NCBI GenBank assembly: GCA_037349495.1
Contig: CP140204.1
Coordinates: 186,001 to 250,000, forward strand
Length of the DNA: 64,000 nucleotides
Reading direction: 5' to 3'
Source: Lotmaria passim
Taxonomy: Eukaryota; Euglenozoa; Kinetoplastea; Trypanosomatida; Trypanosomatidae
The translations under genes were made by a program, and so were the position numbers. Positions within the stretch are counted from its first letter, which is position 1. Every line of letters begins with the position of its first letter. The notes beneath the pieces were generated by a model that made no database searches, was not told the origin of the DNA, and saw only the letters and a program-made list of their open reading frames with translations. Positions 10,385 through 20,365 of the stretch are shown here, in pieces.

Positions 10385-11138
10385 GGTAAAAGGAAGGAAG
10401 AAAAGGAGAAGAAGAGTAAGCAAGTGTGTTGTGGCTCTCGCTTTTTTTTTTTTTTTTAATATGTGTGTGTGTGTTCTATGCGTTCTTTTGCTTTTTTTTT
10501 TTTAATCTATCCATCATCATTCCGCTTTGTTGTTCGTTAAGGATATTTGTGTCACGGGCAGTCGTCATTGTGGACTTGTCAAAACAACGGAAAAAGCGAT
10601 TTTGTGGATGCGACGCGAACGACATTGGGTGAAGACGTGTGTCACAAAGTAAAGTTCGTGCACAACTTGTTTTGACATGCATTGCTTGAACGGTGTTCTG
10701 TACTCCCTTCTTTTTTTTTTTCTCTCATTTTTTAGAGAGCTAGCCTTCATGTCGGGTGGAAAGCAAAGCTGCCTGTTGCCCTTCTTTTTTGTTGTTGTTG
10801 TTTCTCATTTGCAATGAGCTTTCCAAAACGCCGCTTCCCTCCTCAGTTCTGGACAAAACGTGAATCAGTCAATTCGCATTTTCAGCTCTTTTTTCATGTA
10901 CGCCTCCCTCTCCCTTTCTCTCTCCGCCTCATTTCCTTTTTATTCTCTCTTTAATCGTTCCACAAAACACAAGAAATTGGTGTTTGCCACGAAGAAGCAG
11001 CGGAAGAGAAGCCCACAGCGGACGCAATTGCAGCTGCGCCGTCGTTTGCATATTCTGTTTGTTAGTGTTGTTCGTTCATTTGTTTTTTTTTTTCCTGTGT
11101 GTGTGTTTTTTGTCGTTGTTGTTGTTTTAAGTTTCGCG
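10385..11138. other. gene-free spacer
   Basis: T-rich spacer with poly(T) at 10442-10457 and 10492-10503 and a TG run near 10462-10474. The frame of the next gene is open back to 10860 and includes an ATG at 10896, but that stretch encodes pyrimidine-tract Phe/Ser/Val residues and lies 5' of the better acceptor. I treat it as leader. Confidence 0.7.
11081..11131 (+). promoter_or_regulatory. polypyrimidine tract and spliced-leader acceptor of MPP beta
   Basis: A T/GTT-rich tract of about 50 bases contains no AG until TTTTAAG at 11130-11131. This is only 7 nt before the ATG at 11139 and decides the start in favour of 11139 over the in-frame ATG at 10896. Confidence 0.55.
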
Positions 11139-12629
11139 ATGCTTCGCCGCTCCGCCTCGTTGTGGTTGCCCCGCAACATGACGATGAAAGACCCACTGTG
11201 CAAGCGGGTCTTGGACCACTGCACCCCCATCGTCTACTCCTCCCTGCCCAACGGCTTCCGTGTGGCGACCGAGTACGTGCCGAACTGCCCTTTCGCGACG
11301 GTCGGGGTGTGGATCGACGCGGGCAGCCGCTTCGAGGATGTCCACAACAGCGGCGTCGCCCACTTTCTCGAGCACATGAACTTCAAAGGCACGGACAAGT
11401 ACTCGAAGAGTGACGTCGAAAACCTGTTTGAGCAACGCGGCGCTCACTTCAATGCCTACACCTCGCGGGACCGTACGGCGTACTACGTGAAGGCGTTTAA
11501 CAAGGACGTGGACAAGATGATGGACGTGGTCTCCGACTTGCTGCAAAACGGTCGCTACCGCCGGCATGACATCGAGTTGGAGAGACCGACCATTTTGGCG
11601 GAAATGCGGGAGGTGGAGGAGCTGGTGGATGAAGTGATCATGGACAATGTGCACCAAGCCGCCTACGACCCGACCACGAGCGGTCTGCCCTTGACCATTC
11701 TTGGCCCGGTAGACAACATTGCGAAGCACATTGATAAGCCGATGATTGAGGAGTATGTGCGGGTGCACTACACCGGCCCGCGCATGTGTCTCGTCTCGTC
11801 GGGTGGCCTGTCACCGGAGCAAACACACAAACTAGCGGAGCGGTATTTCAGCAAGCTGTCGGCGACGAACAACCGACCGCGGCTGCACGGAGTGTATAAA
11901 GGGGGCTACACGGTGCTGTGGAATGAAATGATGGCGACGGCGAACACCGCGGTGGCGTTCCCGATTTGTGGTGCCTCGCACCCGGACAGCTACCCGTTGC
12001 AGCTGATCCACAACGTGATTGGGCAGTTTCGGGAGGGGCAATTCGACCAGTTCTGCGCGCAGCGCCGCAATCCAAACCTGCCGTGGGACAAGGTGCCGAA
12101 CCTGGTCCAGATGCGCCCTTTCTACACCCCGTACGAGGAAACCGCGCTCCTCGGCTACAACTTGGTGACGGCGCGCATGACCACTAGCAACAACGAGGCA
12201 GACAAGGACTTTGCCCGCGACGACGCGCAGACGATCATGCTGAACTACATTCTGAGCTCCTTTTACGACCTCTGCGCGACGCGCGTGGATGCAGACTTGC
12301 TGGAGGCGGCCAAGGCCGAATTCAAGGCATCTGTGATGATGATGCGTGACAGCACGACGAACAGTGCAGAGGATTTGGGTCGGCAGATGATCCACTTCGG
12401 TCGTCGCGTGCCGCTGCAGGAAGTGTTCGAGCACGTGGACGCCGTCACGCCAGAATCGCTGCGGGCGGCAGCGGAGAAGTACTTTAGTGTGGTGCAGCCG
12501 ACCGTTTCGAGCATCGGTGCGAGCAGCACGTTGCCGCGTTACGACCCGCTGTCGGTCGTGTCGAACATCGTGAAACCGCAGCTGAAGCCTGCGCAGTTCC
12601 CGGCTGATGCGCGTGCCTGCCCGCTGTAA
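11139..12629 (+). CDS. MPPB: mitochondrial processing peptidase beta subunit
   Basis: This 496-residue M16 metallopeptidase is the catalytic subunit of the matrix enzyme that removes presequences from imported mitochondrial proteins. The zinc motif HFLEH is at H75-H79, with the distal Glu ligand about 77 residues later (E155 in LAEMREVEE). Other family marks are AGSRFED before the zinc motif, the NAYTSRDRTAYY stretch and the SGLPLTILGP loop. Length matches the family (about 460-500). The N-terminus MLRRSASLWLPRN is basic and Ser-rich, a plausible presequence of its own. In many eukaryotes the beta subunit doubles as core I of complex III; the sequence alone cannot decide that here. No damage is seen. 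Confidence 0.95.
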   Translation: MLRRSASLWLPRNMTMKDPLCKRVLDHCTPIVYSSLPNGFRVATEYVPNCPFATVGVWIDAGSRFEDVHNSGVAHFLEHMNFKGTDKYSKSDVENLFEQRGAHFNAYTSRDRTAYYVKAFNKDVDKMMDVVSDLLQNGRYRRHDIELERPTILAEMREVEELVDEVIMDNVHQAAYDPTTSGLPLTILGPVDNIAKHIDKPMIEEYVRVHYTGPRMCLVSSGGLSPEQTHKLAERYFSKLSATNNRPRLHGVYKGGYTVLWNEMMATANTAVAFPICGASHPDSYPLQLIHNVIGQFREGQFDQFCAQRRNPNLPWDKVPNLVQMRPFYTPYEETALLGYNLVTARMTTSNNEADKDFARDDAQTIMLNYILSSFYDLCATRVDADLLEAAKAEFKASVMMMRDSTTNSAEDLGRQMIHFGRRVPLQEVFEHVDAVTPESLRAAAEKYFSVVQPTVSSIGASSTLPRYDPLSVVSNIVKPQLKPAQFPADARACPL

Positions 12630-13388
12630 AGGCAAAGCCAAAAAAAAAAAAAAGAGAGCACCACGATAATTCAAATGCAAATATCTCGGCGCAGCGGAGT
12701 TGTCGGTGCAAGTTGTCGTTATTGTTGTTGTTGTTTTCAATGTATGTGCGTGTGCGTCTTTGTGTGTTTGCGTGTGTGTGTGTGTGTGTGTTTTGGTTTT
12801 CCTACTTGCTATATTCCTGCTTTCTCTCTCTTCCTCTGTCTCGGTTAGAAAAGAGAAGCTGATTATTATTATTCACAAATAAGTTCTGTTTTTTTTTTTT
12901 TTTCACTTTTATGTCTGTGTTTGTTTTTTGTAATTATGATTACGTGTGGTGACGGTGTGCGACGTAAAAACAGCGTTGAAAAAAAAAAAATGAAATGTTA
13001 AAGCGATAACGCAGGAGGCATTCTTGCACAGCCGACACCTCTGTTCAACGCAATGCAATGTGAGGTGTGATAGCATGTGATCAGTGTATGCAAGCACTTG
13101 ACGCGACGCCGTTTACAGATGAAAGAGCTTTACAACAACACAAAAAAAGAGGCTTGTTCCATGCCGATGTGAGGCGCTTTTGTCAAACGTGTTTCGGTTT
13201 CCTACTCGTGTAAGATGACCCTCTCTCTCTCTCTCTCTTTTCGTTGTTGTTGTTGTTATTGTTGAGGTTGTTATTACTGCTTCAAGAAGTTGAGGATACC
13301 GACCGTCATAGCAGCATGAAAAGGAAGCGCGACATAACTTCGTGTTTGCGGTTGTCGTTCTTACTTCTATTTTTGGCTTACATAGTCA
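12630..13388. other. gene-free spacer
   Basis: Spacer with poly(A) at 12640-12652, a TG run near 12772-12790, poly(T) near 12889-12903 and a CT run near 13220-13238. An upstream acceptor near 13286-13288 would include an out-of-frame ATG at 13316, whose 29-codon frame runs across the next gene's start; the closer acceptor avoids it. No gene is seen. Confidence 0.75.
13345..13385 (+). promoter_or_regulatory. pyrimidine-rich tract and spliced-leader acceptor of the ORC2-like gene
   Basis: A T/C-rich tract ends in TTACATAG at 13378-13385. Splicing there leaves only TCA as 5' UTR before the ATG at 13389 and excludes the upstream ATG at 13316. Confidence 0.5.
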
Positions 13389-16300
13389 ATGAGTCAAGGT
13401 CGTGACGGCAGTCAAACATGCACAAGCGATGCACCGTGGCTGGTGGGCAACAACGGGCTGTGGTCGCCGAGCTCTCCTCCGTCCTCCTCATCAGCAACTC
13501 CCATGTCGGTCGGCTCTGCAAGGGGCAGCGCAGCACCTGCATCCCCTCCGCCTCAAATAGCAGATGGTGTTCCGTCGCCACCAGAAAGCCACGTGGGAAT
13601 AAACCCCACTCCTGTTCGAGCACCCGTGAAAGCAGACAAAAGGCGTGACGGCACGGAGAAGTTGAACGGAATGACCCGGGACGATGCTCCACCGCGTAGC
13701 AGCACGACCGCGGTTGCAGACTGGGTGCCGTGCGAGCACAGCGATCCACCGGCACGTTATCGCGACACGCCAGCCTTCTACTGCACGTACTGCTCCTACA
13801 CGGTGTGTGAAGGCTGCTACGGCCTCATATCAACGGAGCTGCATCCGTCAGAGCAGCATCCACAGCAAAACCAGCGGCGGCGGCAGCAGCAGCAGCGCGT
13901 ATCTGTGGGCATGAGTTGGCTCGACGATGTGTTGAGCCTGCCGTCTACCGCCGTGCGCAGCGGTGCGACTGCCGCCGGTGACAATAATGACAGTGTCGAG
14001 GCAGGCAATGTTGCAGCAGCAGCAGCAGCAGTCACAGCACAGCTCCTCGCACACTCAAAAGAGGATGAACGTGGGCAACCAAACGACAGTGGTCAACGTA
14101 GCGTTCCGCCGCTCTGTCACCTGTGCCGACGTGGACACCTGTTACGGGAGGAGGCCCTTCTGCATGAATGGTGCTGCGAGGGCCCAGCCCCGGCGAACCG
14201 CCTCAGTCGCGGCCACGCACTCGTCTACGACACTCAAAACCTGCAGAAATACCACTTTATGCGTGCGCAGCACGACAGTAGGCTCGCCTCCACCGCACCG
14301 CTGCAGGCGGTGATGTTGTCCGCCACTCCCGCTGAACTGCAGCCGAGAAACCCCGATTCCACTGACCAGCATCATACGCGCCAGCCCCTCTTCGAATTAC
14401 GCCAGACGCGCGTGCGCAAAGATCCACTGCCCGCCACATCAGCGGCGACGCCGCAGCAGCAGCAGCCTCGTCGAAAACAGCAGCAGCACGGCGAGTTTCC
14501 GCCCGTGTCGGCCTCGGCCGAAGCAGCAGCAGCAACAACAGCATCGCACGGACCCTCCACCCGCTCTCGAAGCGACACCTGCGAAGAAGGCGGCTCTTTT
14601 GTGTTTGCAGTGCGCAACCCGCGGCTCGAGACGACGCTGGTCTGGTGTGCCGTGAACCGGCAGCCGCGTGAGGAGTCCACGGCATACGCCGGCGCTGCGG
14701 CGAACTTGACCGGGCCTCAGCGTCTCGGGCAGACCTGTGTGGGTCGCGTTAGTGGAAGCAGCAGCAGCCGCACAGGCCAACCCTCGACCTCCTCCGCAAC
14801 ACCGCTGCTGCTGTGGAAGTGTCCGCCGTCCTTGCCAGGCCTGCCGGCTCGCCCGTACCGCGTCTGTATTCCCTACGGCCTCTACGCCTTTGCCAACGTG
14901 CACGCGCTGTCTCTCTACGTGGCCAGCGATATCTTTCGCAAAGCCACCACGCAGCTTGTTGGGCTCGCGGCGAGCACGACGAATAACAGCAGCAGTAGCG
15001 GTTTTGGTCTGCCTGCCGGTGGCGCGTTGATGGATGACGTGGTGGCTGGGCCTGTGCGGCATCTCGCCTCGTTGGCGGTGACGCCTGCCGCGTCGCTCCG
15101 TCCGCTGCTGACGGTTACGGTGCTCCATCACGTGGCAACCACCCCCCGTCCGCTCTCTTTTCCCCCATCGCAGCGTGCTTTGTTGAAGCGGCTGCGCACG
15201 CCCGACGCAGTGCCTACTTTATCTGTGAAAGAAACCGAACCAGAGGAAAAAAGGGCGAAGGCAGAGCCAGCGTCCATCGCGCCATCGCAGCAGCTCCGTG
15301 AGACAGTAACCGAGGAGCCAGCGAAGCTCAAGCAAGGGAAAGGCAAGGCTGCTGCTGCTACTGCTCCACAGCTGACGTGGCCGGCCGGTCTCTCCTCAGT
15401 GGAGCTGACGCTCTGCGTGGATCATCTCCTGCACGGCCGCTCCGTCGCGGTGTACGGCATCGCGTCGAAGTTCTTCTTTCTTCAGCACGTGGCAAGCAGC
15501 GCGGAGCTGCAGTCGTTTGAGGTTGTGACCGTCGACGCGAGCCTCGGCCGTGCCAGTGCGCAAGCGCACTCGGGCATCGGCAGTGGCGTTGCGACGGACA
15601 ACGTGGGTAGTGAGGAGTGGGGTGGGAGCCGTCGCAGGACTTCGGCTCCGTCAGGTGCGGGGGGGAGCAGTAATTCGTCCGTCCTGCGCCAGCTCACGTC
15701 GCTCGGTGACGCGTTAGCGCGCCGTGTCGCAGCACCTCGGGTGCTTACCGCAGAACGGCGCGCGGCGATGACGGCGGCTGCGGCGGCTGTCTCTACGAAG
15801 GAAGAAGAGAAAGAGGAGGAGCAACGAGCCGAAAAACACGCGCAAGCGGTGGGCGAGGGAAGCAGCAGGGGAAAAGAGAAGCCGCTGAGTGGAAAGACGA
15901 AGCAGCCCCATCACACTGCGCTGAAGTTTGGTGACACTTCTGAGGAAGACAACGACAATAGAGAGGCGGATATCGGTGGAGGTGTGGCGCGAGCAGCTCT
16001 GCAGGGGGACGTGGGGCGCTCACCAGCGATGGCGCGTGATGTGACGGCTGCGATGCTGCGCGCCGTGTCCGCACCTGAGCACGGTGCACCACAACGACAG
16101 CGACAGCAAGAGAAACAGGGCTTCTTTTCAACGATGGTTGTAGTGGATGTCGACTCCTCCTCCTTCTCCAACACCGCTACCAGACGCGCAGACTCCTCCT
16201 CAGTTTCCGCTCCTGATGAGGCACAGCCTGCAGGTTCACCAGGCGACATGAGCAAGCACGAAGGAGTCGTCACACCAGCCAAGGGTGCGGTACGCGAGAC

Positions 16301-17903
16301 TCCTCCTGATGTTGCCGCCGCGCCCCTCACCTCATTGCTGGTGTCACCGGTTGAGAAACGTTCCTCGCATGCGCACGCGCTTGCTAGCCACACCCCCGTA
16401 TCCCAGCAGGCAGCAAACCTCAGCAGGGCACTAGGCAGCAGTGGGAGCAGTGGTTCAGCCCACAAGGAAAGACGCGGTGCCCTGACACAACTCTCGCACG
16501 GCGGCACCGCCACTCCGCCGCCCGTCTTGTCCCCAGTTCCCGCCTTCTTTGAAGCGTTGCAGCACACAGTGAACGGCGAAGACAGTCGGAATAGCAGCAG
16601 TAGCAACGACAACGACGACAGCAAGCAGAATGATGTGAGCGGTGCTGCTACTGCTGCCTCGATTTCCCAGGCGGTAACGTGCGAGGAGCTGCCGGAGTAC
16701 TTTGGTGAGCCGAGCTCTCTTCAACTTCCACCCTGGAAGCAGAACACAGATCAACGCTTGGAAACATGCACCACACCAGCAACAGCAACAGCAGCAGCGT
16801 CAGAGGTGAGCTGGAGACCACCACTGGTGAAGTACGCGAGCGATGCCGTGCGACGACACGTCATGCAGATGCTGCGGCGGCAGCACGCAGCACGGCGCTG
16901 TGTGCAGTGGGCCTCGCTACCCTCTACTTCCGCCGTGACACAGCTTCAAGAGCAGCTGCAGACGCGACCTGTTGACGTGGATAAAATAAAGAATAAAGAC
17001 GACGACGACGACGACAAATTCACGAATGCGGCATCGTTCCTCGTTTCCCCGGCGCTGCCGCACATGCTGCTGACAGCAGCGCACGCAATGCGGCCTGGTT
17101 GGCAGCCGCCGGTGCTCCTCGTGCTGCACAACGCTGATCTGCTAGACGGCGACGAAGTACACGTGTTTTTGCAGCTTTGTGCGCAATTCGCCTTCCCCCA
17201 GCCACACCTCCAACTTTTACTCTCCTTCGATAACCCGTTATGGCCTCTCGGGCCTGTCGCGGCAGCATTGGAACGACTTGGCGTGTGTGCCGTGCAGCTG
17301 CGATCGCTGCTGCTGCCACGCGTCCACGAGATGCGTCACGTCAGCAGCATTCACCTCCTGACCGACTTCGAGGCAGCAACTGCCGCCGCAGCGGGGCGTA
17401 ACGGCAGTAGCGGAGGTGGAAATGGTAGGGGCGGCAAGGGTCGAGGAAAAGCGGGGCGACGTGGGTTTGGAAGTGCTCCAGCTGCTGCTGCTGGGGGAGT
17501 CGGCTCAGCAGCGGTTGCCGCAGCAGCTGCGAGGAGTGGAGGAGGCGGAGGTGGTGCGGGGACGTCCCACCTGCTGCAGGACACCATGCATCGCGTTCTC
17601 TGCAGTCTTCCACAAGCGTTTAACGGACTGCTCCGAATTCTACTCGACGTGCAGGATGAAGTAGGCGAGGGCGTGTACGTCTCCCTCTTTACGGTGACGG
17701 AGCGTTTTGAGAAAGCGGGGGTGATGGTGTCGCAGGGCCGGCTGAAGGCGCTGCTCCGGGAGCTGACGTCGAACCGAATTGCACGCTACGACTCCGCTGA
17801 GCACGCATTGACGGTGCCGCAGGTGGCGCGACTACGAAAGGTGCTGGACGAGGTCACTGCACAACGCGAAGGCGGAGCAGGGGGAAAAGTAGTTGCTCCC
17901 TGA
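13389..17903 (+). CDS. divergent ORC2-like replication protein with N-terminal B-box-type zinc finger
   Basis: I read this 1504-residue protein as a highly divergent origin recognition complex subunit 2. ORC2-like pieces are VAVYGIASK at about 686-694 (ORC2 has a YGxGSK motif), LLVLHNADLL around H1247-N1248 (like the HNID element), LLLSFDN at about 1276-1282 (like ASIDH) and a C-terminal winged-helix-like segment from about 1400 (AFNGLLRILL to IARYDSAEHALTVP). Typical ORC2 is about 550-620 residues; here long disordered inserts separate these pieces. Residues 115-157 carry C115, H117, C132, C135, C140, C143, H152 and H157, a B-box/ZZ-like cross-brace zinc site, and more Cys pairs follow near residues 240-265. 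Such a finger is not part of known ORC2. The family call is inference; the zinc spacing is directly visible. Confidence 0.55.
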   Translation: MSQGRDGSQTCTSDAPWLVGNNGLWSPSSPPSSSSATPMSVGSARGSAAPASPPPQIADGVPSPPESHVGINPTPVRAPVKADKRRDGTEKLNGMTRDDAPPRSSTTAVADWVPCEHSDPPARYRDTPAFYCTYCSYTVCEGCYGLISTELHPSEQHPQQNQRRRQQQQRVSVGMSWLDDVLSLPSTAVRSGATAAGDNNDSVEAGNVAAAAAAVTAQLLAHSKEDERGQPNDSGQRSVPPLCHLCRRGHLLREEALLHEWCCEGPAPANRLSRGHALVYDTQNLQKYHFMRAQHDSRLASTAPLQAVMLSATPAELQPRNPDSTDQHHTRQPLFELRQTRVRKDPLPATSAATPQQQQPRRKQQQHGEFPPVSASAEAAAATTASHGPSTRSRSDTCEEGGSFVFAVRNPRLETTLVWCAVNRQPREESTAYAGAAANLTGPQRLGQTCVGRVSGSSSSRTGQPSTSSATPLLLWKCPPSLPGLPARPYRVCIPYGLYAFANVHALSLYVASDIFRKATTQLVGLAASTTNNSSSSGFGLPAGGALMDDVVAGPVRHLASLAVTPAASLRPLLTVTVLHHVATTPRPLSFPPSQRALLKRLRTPDAVPTLSVKETEPEEKRAKAEPASIAPSQQLRETVTEEPAKLKQGKGKAAAATAPQLTWPAGLSSVELTLCVDHLLHGRSVAVYGIASKFFFLQHVASSAELQSFEVVTVDASLGRASAQAHSGIGSGVATDNVGSEEWGGSRRRTSAPSGAGGSSNSSVLRQLTSLGDALARRVAAPRVLTAERRAAMTAAAAAVSTKEEEKEEEQRAEKHAQAVGEGSSRGKEKPLSGKTKQPHHTALKFGDTSEEDNDNREADIGGGVARAALQGDVGRSPAMARDVTAAMLRAVSAPEHGAPQRQRQQEKQGFFSTMVVVDVDSSSFSNTATRRADSSSVSAPDEAQPAGSPGDMSKHEGVVTPAKGAVRETPPDVAAAPLTSLLVSPVEKRSSHAHALASHTPVSQQAANLSRALGSSGSSGSAHKERRGALTQLSHGGTATPPPVLSPVPAFFEALQHTVNGEDSRNSSSSNDNDDSKQNDVSGAATAASISQAVTCEELPEYFGEPSSLQLPPWKQNTDQRLETCTTPATATAAASEVSWRPPLVKYASDAVRRHVMQMLRRQHAARRCVQWASLPSTSAVTQLQEQLQTRPVDVDKIKNKDDDDDDKFTNAASFLVSPALPHMLLTAAHAMRPGWQPPVLLVLHNADLLDGDEVHVFLQLCAQFAFPQPHLQLLLSFDNPLWPLGPVAAALERLGVCAVQLRSLLLPRVHEMRHVSSIHLLTDFEAATAAAAGRNGSSGGGNGRGGKGRGKAGRRGFGSAPAAAAGGVGSAAVAAAAARSGGGGGGAGTSHLLQDTMHRVLCSLPQAFNGLLRILLDVQDEVGEGVYVSLFTVTERFEKAGVMVSQGRLKALLRELTSNRIARYDSAEHALTVPQVARLRKVLDEVTAQREGGAGGKVVAP

Positions 17904-18423
17904 TCAGTTCTTTTTTTTTTCCGAACAGTTTTATTTATCGGTGTTGTTGTTAATCCACTTGATGTGCTGCTTGTTCACTAGAGGAATAGCTTAACGTCAA
18001 ATAAAAACTGCAGTTCACTCGTTTATTTTAAGTCGTGGAAGGTGTGCTGTCTGGATCACTCCGCCGAGGTCGCTCTTTCTAAGCACAAGTTCCACTTTTG
18101 CCTACCGCGCTGTTACTTTGAAAAAAAAAAAAAGAAAAGGTCCACGCTCGATCTGTAAAAAATACTAAAGAAGTGCACGCACTCAGTTTAACTTGTGAAC
18201 CGTCCCACCCCCACCACCTCTCGCCTTTGCCTTTTTCTTTTCCTTTCTCTCCTTGACACCATTATTAAACATCAACGCACACATATGCACAACAACAACA
18301 AAAAAAAAAGATGCGAAAACCTACTCCAATTAGCATTTGCGCCGCATTTTTCTTTTTTTCTCTTCTTCTGCATCTTACCCGTTGTTTTTGGCTCTTATCA
18401 AGCACACGATCCACAAAACCTGT

Positions 18424-18480
18424 GTGAAAAAAAAAAAAGTTACTGAAAAAAAAAGTTACTGAAAAAAAAAAGTTACTGAA
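18424..18480 (+). repeat. tandem A-tract/GTTACTG repeat, about 3 units
   Basis: The heptamer GTTACTG recurs three times, each after a run of about 9-12 A residues, giving a unit of about 17-19 bases. It lies in the long spacer and has no visible coding role. Confidence 0.8.
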
Positions 18481-20284
18481 AAGAAAAAAAGGAAAGAGTT
18501 TTTATTCCAAGAGAAGTAAGCTGTCTTACTCATACACGCACACCGACGCGTTCAATCTTGTTTTTTTTTTTTTTTGGTTGATGGTTCTTTAATTACTCCT
18601 CCCTCACTTAGACTCACAAGTTTACTTGCAAGCTTGGTTTTCATTTTTCCTCTTTCGTGTGTGTGTGTGTGTGTGTGTGTGTCAGAAACACTCTTTTTTT
18701 TTTTCTCTCTCTCTCTCTTTAACTGGAGTGCAAAGAAAAGCGTAATAGGTTCGTGTTCATTTTTTCTTTTGTTTTTTTTTTTCTTTTGACACATCGCGGC
18801 CTGTGATCTCGATAGCCTTTCTTGAAAGTGCCTTTAAGTGCGGTTGTGTGCGAAAAGCCACTGTCAACGTTCTCCTGTTTTGTTTTTCGGCACCCTTTCT
18901 ATTAGTGTAAAGTGGCTTTTTTTTTTTTCCATTCATTCAATCCGCTAAGTTCCAGCTTTTTTTTTTCCACTCTTTTATATCATTTTTTTTTTGTGCTTCC
19001 TGTTTCCACTCTTTCATTGTTTCTTCTAACCTTGACGCTTTGCTGCCTTTTTTGTTGTTGTTGTGTTATTATTTTACTTCTTTTTCCCTTAGTTTCGTTC
19101 TTTTTCAGCTTTTATCTCCGTCACCGCCACTTTTGTTTTTTTTTTTTTTCTGGGTGACATTCCAGGTTCTGTCGTTTTCTTTATTATTATTATTATTATT
19201 ATTGACATTTAGTGATTATTAGCCTTAGCTTTTGTCCTCTTTTTTTTTTTTTTTCTACAACGCTGGCTACTCTCTTTCTCTCTCTCTCTCTGCTTCCCGC
19301 GCAGCCTTTCCTTGTCAGCAAACCTCTTTTTTCCTTCTTCATTTTCTTTTTTTTTTTTTTCTTCTTTCCTTTCCGCTTCGACTGGCTTTCGCATTTTTAT
19401 GACTTCATTGCTCCACGACTAAAATACCTCTGCAGTTTACAAACTACCACGAGGGGGGGAAAGCAGAACAGCATAAAGAGAGAAGAAAAAAAAAAAAAAG
19501 AACGCATAGGAACTGAACACTGGGGGAAAAAAAAAAAAAAGGAAGGAAGGAAGAGAAGTCTGCCTTAAAAAAAAAAAAAAAACAGAAAAACAAAAAGGTT
19601 GGCTTGTGTGTCTTGACAAACCTGCTTGCCTCACTTGCTCTCCCGATCTATTTAAGAAAAAGGGGGGAAAAGCGTCTTCTTTCTTTCATCTGAACTTTCT
19701 CAGATGCGAAACATTCGTTTTTTTTGTGTGTCATAGTAATTTCAAAGTGCTTATTTGCGAGTTGTTCTTGTTTTTTTTTTATTATTTATTTATTTATTTT
19801 CCCCTTTTTTTTTTCTATTCACAGAACTTTTTTTGTTGGTTTGTTTTTGTCCTTGATCGGCAGAGAGAGGATAATAATAACTTGAAACCGACTGCTGCTT
19901 TTTTTTTTTTTCTCTCTCCCTCATTTGTGGTTATAGCTAACCTTCTTTTGTGACTCCTACTTGTAAACACTGTGTGTGTGTGTTTGAGAGCCGCATTATA
20001 CACAATACGAGGGACTCATACTCGTCCCTTATCTGCCTTTCTCGCATCTTTTTATTGTTATTTGTTTGACTGTTTTTTTTTTTCTCTACGTTTCTTCTTT
20101 TTTTTTTTTTTATTATTACCACGAGTAGTAGAGCCCTCGGGAAAAAGCCCCTTCTGTTAGCAGGCACAAACACAACCTACAGTTGACAAAGCAGCGCGCC
20201 CTGCCACTTATTATTATTATTATTATTTTGCTTCTCCCGTTGTTTTTTTTTTTCATCTCTTGCTCTTGCTTTCCAGCGTAGCTG

Positions 20285-20317
20285 CTTTTTCGTTCTCTGT
20301 TTTTTTTTTTTTTTAAG
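20285..20317 (+). promoter_or_regulatory. polypyrimidine tract and spliced-leader acceptor
   Basis: A T-rich tract with a run of 15 T residues ends in TTTTAAG, AG at 20316-20317. The resulting 48-nt leader has no ATG before 20366. Confidence 0.6.
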
Positions 20318-20365
20318 GTTGTTTATCATTAAAAGAAAGAAAAGCGTGAAACTCCTGCAATTTAA

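Larger units (their letters stand above)
17904..20365. other. unusually long (2.46 kb) gene-free spacer
   Basis: This is the longest spacer in the window. It contains dense poly(T)/poly(A) runs, a TG run near 18658-18682, ATT repeats near 19183-19204 and 20210-20227, and a small A-tract tandem repeat near 18424-18480. Frames here encode only Phe/Leu/Lys runs, and I see no RNA gene by eye. It may hold an unusually long 3' UTR, or a non-coding transcript that I cannot recognise. Confidence 0.7.

Noticed and set aside
10860-11138. N-terminal extension of MPP beta, including the ATG at 10896
   Set aside because: The added residues are translated pyrimidine tract (Phe/Val/Ser runs), and the best acceptor lies at 11130-11131. 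The family start MLRRS fits at 11139.
11832-12740. Minus-strand open frame of about 300 codons opposite MPP beta
   Set aside because: It mirrors a strongly conserved + strand gene. GC-rich codons leave few stops on the other strand; the translation is Arg/His/Val-rich with no domain, and its acceptor side lacks a proper tract.
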